Assembly (NCBI RefSeq): GCF_024139115.2
Contig: NC_085140.1
Span: forward strand, 161,164,452-161,228,451
Reading direction: 5' to 3'
Origin: Armigeres subalbatus
Taxonomy: Eukaryota > Arthropoda > Insecta > Diptera > Culicidae
Length of the DNA: 64,000 nt
This document shows, piece after piece, positions 56,501-64,000 of this stretch. The notes under the pieces were generated by a model. The model was not told the origin of the DNA, did no database searches, and saw only the letters and a program-made list of their open reading frames with translations. The translations under genes were made by a program, and so were the position numbers. Within the stretch, counting starts at the first letter, position 1. Each line of letters opens with the position of its first letter.

Positions 56501-56692
56501 GGATTGGATTTGGATTGGATTTGGATTGGATTTGGATTTGGATTGGATTTGAATTGGTTTTGGATTTATATTGGATTTATTTTTGGATTGGATTTGGATT
56601 GGATTTGGATTGGATTTGGATTGGATTTGTATTTGTATTGGATTTATTTTTGGATTTACACTATGTTGAATTCATCCAACCAGCGAATGGCA
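45411..56692. repeat. Giant 11-bp-based satellite array, about 11.3 kb
   Basis: Almost the whole interval is built from GGATCTGGACT (11 bp) and shortened or transition variants: GGATCTGACT (10), GACCTGGACT (10), GACCTGACT (9), GATCTGGACT (10), with occasional CTTGG and CCGA(T/C). The variation is mainly G against GG after CT, and C/T at two sites. About 1000 units fit. No spacer or insertion was noticed. The edges (45411-45530 and about 56370-56692) shift to TTTGGATTGGA. GATC tetramers are very dense. The minus strand contains almost no TGA, TAA or TAG, so long open frames result. Function unknown; not one of the mosquito satellites I can recognise. Confidence 0.95.
56446..56665 (+). repeat. 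Right edge of the satellite, regular TTTGGATTGGA units
   Basis: About six consecutive exact 11-bp units of GGATTGGATTT (56457-56533) are followed by a drifted patch and four more (about 56583-56640). Relative to the core unit it has C to T at both variable positions. Regularity here contrasts with the ragged 9-11-bp core. Plus-strand frames translate as DLDWIWIGFGL repeats. Confidence 0.9.
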
Positions 56693-57300
56693 GATTTGAA
56701 TACAGTTCTGTATCAAAACCATTCTAAACCCGTTTAAAACTTTGCCGCATACAAATTCGGCCGATTTTAATTCAATTATTGTATAAATATTTGTCAATTT
56801 TGTATGTAATGTATTCATGGTGTGTAATGATTAGAAAAAGTTTTGCCTCGTTTTTATCCCTCTTCGTCACCTTTTGTAAGCGATTTCTGCAAAACCGGAT
56901 CATAACTAAATGTTATTGCTGAAATCTATTTGTGTCAACAATATCGTTGTTAAAATAAAAACCGCATGGCTCGACTAACAACCTCGCTCACCCTATGTAG
57001 TTTTTATTGGGACGAATTTCGACGGGATAGATAGTACATCATAAATATGTGTTTTCATGTTACTTTAGACAACTATTTTCGCTATCATCACCAGACCATC
57101 ATGAATGTATTTTGCACCTTTGTTTTTCTTTTTCGTTGGACTGCATGTTGCTCACGTCGCTGAATCATCGACTAATTAAAAGTACCCATCCACATTGAAC
57201 CTCAAAGTAATCTCTTTTCCACAAACTCCATACAAGTCAGTTAATTTTTTAATACATTGCGTGAATCTGAGTTATGAAAAGAAAAACCGATCACATGCAG
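56693..57300. other. Gene-free AT-rich stretch
   Basis: No ORF with support and no repeat noticed beyond the satellite edge. Confidence 0.3.
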
Positions 57301-57885
57301 AGGCACGAGATCGGATCATTGTTTTCGAAATAGTGAGCTGCACACCTCACTACAGTCTGGTGGCGGTGCGGCAAGCGGCTTCGAGCCCTCCGTCAGTAGC
57401 CGGTTCGGTACGGTGCTACTGTGTTCACCTTTTAACCGTTCCAAGATGAAGTTCAAAACAAGTACCTATACCTAGATAGCAAGAGTGAGAAACAAAACAA
57501 GCTGTCTGTTGGAAAATTCTTTCGGATGTATATCTGACATAATCCTCCCTGCAGGCAGTGGCAGGGAAGAGCCATGCATCGCCAAGACTAAAGTCTGAAC
57601 AACGAGCTGATGATCCCATACCGACAAGCGAGGGCCAGAAAAATTCGAGTACGTATAATAAGTTTACGTTGATGAGTTTATGAAAATTTCCAGCGCCAAA
57701 CTTATCCACAACTGTCAGCCGGGTGGGTGGATTTAATTTCACATTAATTAGTCAAATGTCAGCCCATTCAGAAATTCTGTCAAAAAATTAGAATCCTTCC
57801 CAACAACTTTTGTTCCAATCCTTTTTCGGCAAGCGAAACAATACGTTTCCTGTCTGTTGCTGATGAGATGGAACATTTGCTGAAG
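57301..57885. other. Mixed-composition stretch, no gene supported
   Basis: A GC-richer block (about 57330-57430) and opposite-strand frames (57195-57449 plus, 57425-57742 minus) without domains. Nothing recognised. Confidence 0.25.
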
Positions 57886-57913
57886 TGTGTCAAAAAGTTT
57901 TCATTTCGGTAGA

Positions 57914-58114
57914 ATGGGAAAAACACGTCCTTCGCTCGTCAGGGCCGATGGAAATTTATATCGGCTTATGGGAGCAACGAGCAACAGTTCATACGTCAAC
58001 TCGTACGTTCCATCAAGTCCAACGAAAAAGCCGGAAACAATCTCGGAGTTCACTCAAGCAATCGTTGGCATCCATCAGGGGGCTATACTCCAGAAGTGCT
58101 GCATTGAATGTTGA
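57914..58114 (+). CDS. Unidentified small ORF (66 codons)
   Basis: From an ATG at 57914 the frame gives MGKTRPSLVRADGNLYRLMG, then TSNSSYVNSYVPSSPTKKPE and ends AILQKCCIEC-stop. After the TGA the same frame stays open for another 40 or so codons with Cys/Pro residues. An overlapping 145-codon frame (57885-58322) competes. The closing CCIEC recalls the Cys pairs of secreted peptides, but there is no signal peptide and the spacing is not that of an insulin A chain. No function assigned. Confidence 0.15.
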   Translation: MGKTRPSLVRADGNLYRLMGATSNSSYVNSYVPSSPTKKPETISEFTQAIVGIHQGAILQKCCIEC

Positions 58115-58322
58115 GGCCTGGTATCAGATTCGAGCAAGAAACCGAAAACCATACAAACTAGCCGATGCCCAGCAGCCAGAGCGACGTTCCTGTCCCACGC
58201 ATCTTACGCCGAGGAATTACACTGTGCTGAATGAAAATCTTAAATTGCGTATAATTTATCCTTTAGCATTGTTGCATTTGAACCAAAGTCATTCAATTTT
58301 TGTGCATATTCAGAATGTCTAA

Positions 58323-59390
58323 AGATGCTAAACATTTATCAAAAATCATTTGTTTGATTAGTGTACCACTGAGAACATTATGAAGGGAAAAAATGTAAAT
58401 CTTCCCCTTCCTCGAAAAGTATATGACACTTGTTTGCATTTAAGATTAATTATCGATGGAATTGTATGGTAATAGATTAAAGCTAGGGACTTTTTGGATG
58501 GTAATTTCCAAACTATTTTATCTTTTCAAATTCAAAAACTGTCTAGCACCGTGTTATCGTAATGTTTGTCCATCCATATGCTGGAACAACGCTTGGCTGC
58601 AAAACAAGCCAGAGAGAAAGAAACTCACTTGGTACATGTGCATGTGCAATCAGGACCGGAGGCTTTTCGAGTGCCGGTACGGATTTTCATTAAAACAAAG
58701 CCTTTTTGCGAACACTGCCTCCGGTCAGTTCTCATAAAACACCGCACGATTCGCTTGCAGAAAGGATTGACTTTGCAATGCAATGGGTGGGGTGTTGTGA
58801 CTTACATTGGTGATATGTGCTGCTTAGTTGGTTGCGCAGTTGAAGGGTGAGAGATCAATTTGCGACACTTGGCTGGACGCCTTGCAATGCAGAAGCTAAT
58901 AATAATAAATAAAAGAAGAGAACTTTGGTCAAAGCAACCAATCATAAAGATTTATTATTTACAAATTTAATTTAACCGTTTATGTGACAGAAAAAAGGAA
59001 TATTCAAGTGAAATGTTTTTTAAACACAAATTTATTTTATTTGATTGGGACAAATAAAGCATTTGAAACAAGCCATTTTGATGGAACAACACAATTTTAT
59101 TCGAGGCATTTTTCTTGTAATTCGATTTTCTGTATTCTACAGCAAGACAGAAGCAGAAAAGTGATGTGTTAGTCAATTGGATCGTATCTGTTTGGAATTT
59201 AAAAGCATACCACTAAAACAATTAGTAGAAAATAATACCACAGAGGAAAGCTTGAGTTCTTTTTGATGTCCATATATCATCATTCATCATACCCGAAAAC
59301 ACTCATTAATGTTTCACACCCACACTCCACACTACCTGATGAATACCCAGCGTCAACGATTCTCGACCCCATCATAGTCATCACCATTCG
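58323..59390. other. Stretch without a confirmed gene
   Basis: Two overlapping frames at 58456-58850, one with CEHCLR and NGWGVV words, have no domain I recognise. A run AATAATAATAAATAAAAG lies near 58897-58914. The rest is AT-rich and featureless. Confidence 0.3.
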
Positions 59391-60060
59391 CATGTGATCG
59401 CTTTGCCGATGACGATGAACGACAACATTGCTGCTTGCTCACATATCAGCCTTCAAAAGGACGACGACGCTAGGAAAAGCTCGGCACACCTCCGCCTATT
59501 GCAATTTTCTCGTTCTCTCACTCCACCGTTTTCTTGCGGGGAATGGAAAACACTCCACGCGATTGTACGGTCGCTCCCGGGCTTGATCGAAGGGTGTTGT
59601 GTGTGTTTGTGTTTCGGTGTGTGTAGGAGGAAGGGAAAAATCGACACCGTACGCAGCAAGCTCGTCCTATCCAGAGGAACACATCGGAGCGCGGCGCGGG
59701 GCGGTCGGTGTATGGCCAACGTGCAAACGAGCTGCTCCACGCTTGGCAGCACCACAGGCGAAAAAGATATAAATTGTCTGGGAAAAAATGAGATTTCTAA
59801 GGAGGAAAAATAGAATAACGGCCGTGCGCGCACGTCGTCTGACATGGAACAAGACAGCGAATTATTCGCTTACAAGGGCTAATAATCGAGAAGCGAAAAC
59901 AAAAACGACGCGAAATTTGGTCGCCTTGTTGTAGGCATTATCCTGTTTCCGCAGGATTTTGACCACGTCCGTCCGCGGATATTGACGGTTGGAATGTGAA
60001 ACGTCTCAGCTGAGCTTACAACGGAAATCATTAGCGGAATTTGCATTCCACGAAAGAACA
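59391..60060. other. GC-richer patch, possible promoter region
   Basis: GC content is high around 59640-59740 (AGCGCGGCGCGGGGCGGTCG) with a TATA-like AAAAAGATATAAATTG at about 59762-59777. Plus and minus frames are both open for about 130 codons over the same bases (59394-59813, 59453-59845), arguing against either. A GTGTTGTGTGTGTTTGTGT microsatellite-like run sits near 59593-59615. Confidence 0.3.
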
Positions 60061-61060
60061 ACGAGAAGGCTGCTACCTGTGCTTCATGTATTTATGTTTC
60101 AATTTTACGGAAAATCTTGAAATATTATTATTCTTCATACTTCTGGGTGCTGTATGCTCAAGACACATTTTTCATTTGCGATGTGCTTTTGTTGCCAAGA
60201 CAATTTCCACTATATCCATTTACGAACTTATCGGTTACCCATTATTTTCCAATGCATATTAATGTCAGCTAGCTCAAGCTACCAAGCGACAGTAATTGAT
60301 TCAGTGACAAACTACTTCCACTATCATTTTACTGAAATTACTCTTCCGTGCATGAACCATGGCTGATGCATTTTTATTTTGCTGAGCTTGTCACAGGATG
60401 CATGTGTGTGGGATGATGTTGCCACCTACATAGCATCGTTGATAGCCCTACTTGATCCACACACCTAATTATGCAGATTTTCTGGAATACTTTTACAATG
60501 TGTAGGGTTAAATTGGTTCGCAAAAAAATATTTATAAAATGATCTAGCTGAGCGTACTCCGAATTGCTCTGCATTCTCATTTTATTTTTTCAAATATCGT
60601 CAATCTACCCTATATGTGCACCTTTTCTTGTTCGCAAATACTAGGTTGACAAGGAATATTAAAGCATTTTCTTACCGAGTAAGAGAATTATTATATTCCA
60701 TTGAAATATTTAATTTGCCCTTCCATATCCGAAAATTCGGTTCATGTTAAGCAAGGGGTCAATCGAGTCAGTTGATATCGACTGACTTACCCGTAACGCG
60801 GGGATAGAGAAACTGTAAAGTAGTACGTAACGAGGTGAGTCTGGTTGTCATATCGTTAAGCTTAGTAGCAGCGAATCAAGCAATTTAGTGTCCTATTTTA
60901 AAGGTGTCAGGGGGGTAAAATAATACACCACGCAGTCATGCCGGATAGACCTCTTTCCTCGATCAACTCATGAGACAAAAGTGACAAGTTAGAAAAACAA
61001 AATAAATCACTTAGTAGAAGGTGGAGATAGCCATAGCACAGACAAACAGACGTAACACTA
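60061..61060. other. Gene-free stretch
   Basis: No supported ORF. A donor-like GAG|GTGAGT occurs near 60835 without a credible exon upstream. Nothing else recognised. Confidence 0.3.
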
Positions 61061-61065
61061 GAGAA

Positions 61066-61375
61066 AATACCATCACAGAGAACAGACATGGAGGCTCGAA
61101 CAAAATTTCTTGCAAAACATGTGTAAACAAACACACCGAACCTCAACGCCATCGACGTCGATATTGCAACTCACAATCTCATTTTGACATCACGATGGCG
61201 CTGGTATGCTCTTGCATGCATAACGACACTATTGCACAGTGGCATTTTTTGATGACGCTAGCGCTGATAATGCACGGGATACCGGCGACATTCCAAAGTA
61301 ATTTCAAAATGAACAGTAAAAAGTTATCACAACATGGCAAGTGGAGCTTCAACGTCTGTTCTCTGTGATACCATC
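61066..61375. repeat. Foldback element with about 33-bp arms
   Basis: TACCATCACAGAGAACAGAC followed by ATGGAGGCTC at the left (61068) pairs with GAGCTTCAACGTCTGTTCTC and TGTGATACCATCG at the right (ending about 61374). The neighbouring word ACAAACAGACGTAACAC (about 61042) also occurs inverted near 63940 (GTTACGTCTGTTTGT), so it belongs to a dispersed family. Confidence 0.6.
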
Positions 61376-61594
61376 GACCATGACTTCAACGATCAATTTG
61401 AATTTGATTGATTACGCAATTCACAACTAGAGGCGCTAGTGTCGTAATCCTTTGGGTTTGACATTTCACTCCAGCGCCTTCTGGTGACGATGTCATACGA
61501 AACATCGTTTCGTGTAACATGCTCGCAAGATGGTGGTAGAGGAGTTGAGCGATAGATTTATCAGAAAAACGAAAAGTAGGTAATGTCTGTGACA

Positions 61595-61665
61595 TAACCG
61601 CTAAGTGGACGTAGGACTTGACTTGACCATGCCTTTAAGATACATAATATGTCCAAATTTCTCAC
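61595..61665 (-). repeat. Dispersed repeat fragment (AAGTCCTACGTCCACTTAGCGG family)
   Basis: The complement reads GAAATTTGGACATATTATGT, ATCTTAAAGGCATGGTCAAG, AAGTCCTACGTCCACTTAGC. The same order is on the plus strand at 62798-62868 (GAGATTTGGACATCTTACGA, ATCTTTACAGGCACGGTCAA). Two copies 1.1 kb apart in opposite orientation. Confidence 0.65.
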
Positions 61666-61922
61666 ATCAACTATTTTGGATAAATAATCGGCGTTGCATA
61701 CAATTCCTTTGCAAAATCTTCTCATCAAACCGACACAGAAATCAAATCTACCTGGAACAAGAATCACAAAAATAAAATCAGGAAGTCCGGTCACGAAATA
61801 TTAGCCTCGACACTGGCAACTTTTCCACTGAAGGACTGCCTGAAATAAACCACAAGTTGGCTCAGCAGGGGATGTAGACTGTATATTAGCCCTTCCACTG
61901 AAGAGCCTTCTAATCCGTGCGA

Positions 61923-62134
61923 TACACACTTAACTAATTTCACCGTATTCGGTAAATTTTACCGAAATCTCAACATCAGAACTGTTCGGTAATTATTTTA
62001 CAGATTTTTTGTATTTTTTTCCATTGTTCATCTGTCAAAATCACCGAAAATCAGTAAAATTATTTACCAAACAGTTCTGCTGTTGAGATTTCGGTAAAAT
62101 TTTTCCGAATTCGGCGATTTATTTTAAGTGTGTA
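61923..62134. repeat. MITE, 212 bp, with 4-bp duplication GCGA
   Basis: The ends TACACACTTAA / TTAAGTGTGTA are flanked by GCGA at 61919-61922 and 62135-62138. The arms pair for about 90 bp, including TTACCGAAATCTCAACATCA against its complement (…CTGTTGAGATTTCGGTAA). No ORF. Confidence 0.85.
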
Positions 62135-62797
62135 GCGACTGAAGGAGAACATTATTTATAACTCTTAGAGCCTTGAAAAAGGCTGTTTGCTTCGGCTAAG
62201 TGCAAAAAGTAAGAAAACGATCTTTTCAAATAACCGCGAATTTCTAGTGATGGTATAAAAAAGACTGAATGCTCTGCGAGCGTTATACCTTATTTTGAAT
62301 CTTCTCTGCTTCCCAATTGGTGGGCCAATCAGCTAGTGTCTTGTATCCCGCTTCTTTGTCAGCCAAAGCGTCATCATGATCAACGCGTTCGAGAAGGGCT
62401 TCTTCATTTTTACGCTTGTTGCTCGCTGCTGGCGTCTATTTCCTAACGGGACTTTTCGCTAGATACAGGCCAATAAGCCGAGCAAGCGAGCTTAGAATTG
62501 CAGTTCAGGTGGGAAGTACGTGTTCTTTTCTGAGACAACATTGTTAGTAGTAGAAGGAAGGAAACACCTGGACATGGTATTTCGGGTGATAACATTTAGA
62601 ATTGGTAACATGGGACGATCATTCAGTCACGTTCGCTTTGTGTGCGATCAGTATCAAACAATGTTTATCTACATATTTTTTTTGTCAATGCCAAAAAATC
62701 CAACATTTGATGAAAAATCGATTGATGTTTGAGTTTTGATTTGATGTTATTAATGTTTGAGCTGTTTTCGGTGTTTTTTTATCCAAATAAGATTATT

Positions 62798-62868
62798 TGA
62801 GAGATTTGGACATCTTACGAATCTTTACAGGCACGGTCAAGCAAAGTCCTTCGTCCACTTCGCGGTTA
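62798..62868 (+). repeat. Dispersed repeat fragment, partner of 61595-61665
   Basis: GAGATTTGGACATCTTACGA, GGCACGGTCAAGCAAAGTCC and TTCGTCCACTTCGCGGTTAA match the reverse complement of 61595-61665 at most positions. Confidence 0.65.
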
Positions 62869-63052
62869 AATCAGAAAAATTATCCACTGTTAATTTTGAC
62901 GCTATTTATGAAAATCACGCATAAAATTTTATCTCTAGAATATTGGATTTGGCACCCAAGTACAATTTCTATCCCGAAGGGTATTGAAAGCATTGATATT
63001 GATCTCTATTATTGGCTCTCTGAAGAACCGTTTGTTTTTTGGACATACATGC

Positions 63053-63277
63053 TGCATCATGTGGCTTTTTCATCCCGTGGATTCGCATAAGTGTCTCTGC
63101 TTATGGAACCACCCCACCCATTTTTGGCCCTTCATACAGGAGTCTGATGAAATACAAACAGTAGTATAATCGTGATCAAATCGTTTGTCAAATATGGCCA
63201 GTGCTATCGGCAGGTGCCTTGCTACAATAGATGGTAGTATCATCATCATCATCATCATTTTGCATCATGTGGCTTTT
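63053..63277 (+). repeat. Duplicated TGCATCATGTGGCTTTT with (ATC)n run
   Basis: The 17-mer TGCATCATGTGGCTTTT occurs at 63053-63069 and 63261-63277. The second copy directly follows a (ATC)n microsatellite at about 63239-63258. It may be a short segmental duplication. Confidence 0.6.
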
Positions 63278-63279
63278 CT

Positions 63280-64000
63280 TCAGCCTGTCTCGGCTCAGCA
63301 CCGGATGCCGGCCGGTCTCGGCTCGACTCTGCTGCTGCTGCCGGTATCTGCTCAGCCTCAGCATTGCTATTGCTGCTTTGTCGGGTCTGTAGGGTGGACT
63401 GCTGATGTACTGGCTAGGTTTCGGCTGATGATGGTCGCTTCGATGGTGTCGAGCCGAAAAAGCGGTCGGTGCAGACTTCATTCCCTGCTAAAAGTTGTGA
63501 GTGCTGTTCAATCGATGATGCGGTTGCTTCGCTTGTCCCGGTCAAAATGAAAGGAAAAAATCGCGTTGCGCTATTTTATGGCTTCTCGGCAGACCCAGCG
63601 GCTGCTCATTCGCTGGTGTCTGCACCAATCAGAACGTGGTAATGGAATGATGCAAGAATTATGCGGTACCCATATTTATAGGTTCCCTTGATCTCAATGT
63701 TTTTCATTGAAAACAGTTTCATGCCTATTGAAACAAGTTTTTCGGGTCTTATCAAGCATGGACATGGAAGGCATACTTGAAATCTGTCGATTGAGGGGCT
63801 TACCGCAGAAATTCATCCACTGGGACGAACGCTATTAACGTTTAAAATCTTTCAACACAGCGTAACGCGGTCGATTTGAATATTTTGAAATGACACCCGG
63901 TATAGTAAAGAGAGACGTAAGTCCTACATCAAAATGTTCAAGCTGTTACGTCTGTTTGTATGTGGCCATAGGGTTGGTCCCCTCGCTAATGGTGGCCCGA
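63280..64000. other. GC-richer tail of the window with a dispersed-repeat fragment
   Basis: CTGCTGCTGCTGCCGG-type sequence (63325-63345) with repeated GTCTCGGCTC words (63288-63320) is open on both strands (63185-63550, 63188-63481), which suggests non-coding GC-rich DNA. At 63888-63935 the phrase AAATGACACCCGGTATAGTA, GAGACGTAAGTCCTAC matches 25815-25862. Confidence 0.35.

Noticed and set aside
57914..58114. An insulin-like or other Cys-rich hormone
   Set aside because: CCIEC does not match the A-chain spacing, there is no B-chain pattern and no signal peptide.
59394..59845. Opposing 130-139-codon genes
   Set aside because: Both strands are open over the same GC-rich DNA, with no domain on either.

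Overview
The window is eukaryotic and most likely from an Aedes-type mosquito. The reasons are Feilai-type tRNA-derived SINEs (6625-6899, 34158-34385, and 18705-18892 on the minus strand), many foldback MITEs, non-LTR retrotransposon remains and mostly AT-rich non-coding DNA. Only one complete gene is convincing. Species cannot be fixed from sequence alone.

Layout. 1-3550: intergenic DNA with two foldback elements. 3555-5354: a leucine-rich-repeat transmembrane protein gene with a tiny first coding exon, a 66-nt intron and one large second exon; poly(A) signal at 5492. 5500-14210: a nest of transposons. A hAT-type element (7608-9185, 8-bp target duplications) adjoins a long inverted-repeat element. 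That element encloses a degraded LINE (RT plus RNase H, minus strand), and the LINE is itself split inside the RT catalytic motif by a second hAT-type element (11242-12419, 8-bp duplications). 14400-35600: gene-poor DNA with SINEs, foldbacks, short-motif arrays, a few GC-richer patches and two isolated exon-like segments (14417-14607, 25407-25471). 33480-45165: tandem repeats (105-bp and 52-bp units), a LINE ORF1 remnant, a palindrome with a minisatellite core, and long-TIR elements, one with a paralogous empty site beside it.

45411-56692 is the most striking part: about 11.3 kb of almost uninterrupted short satellite built from an 11-bp unit (GGATCTGGACT) and its 9-10-bp variants. One strand is nearly free of stop codons in all frames, which produces an apparent 2700-codon ORF that I regard as compositional. 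Both edges carry a variant in which C is replaced by T (TTTGGATTGGA).

56700-64000 is again gene-poor, with GC-richer patches, short unrecognised ORFs and foldback elements. One of these (61923-62134) has a clean 4-bp duplication.

Apart from the LRR gene nothing forms a pathway. The window reads as intergenic or large-intron DNA shaped by repeated transposon insertion and satellite growth. All repeat matches were made by eye within this window; no database comparison was possible.
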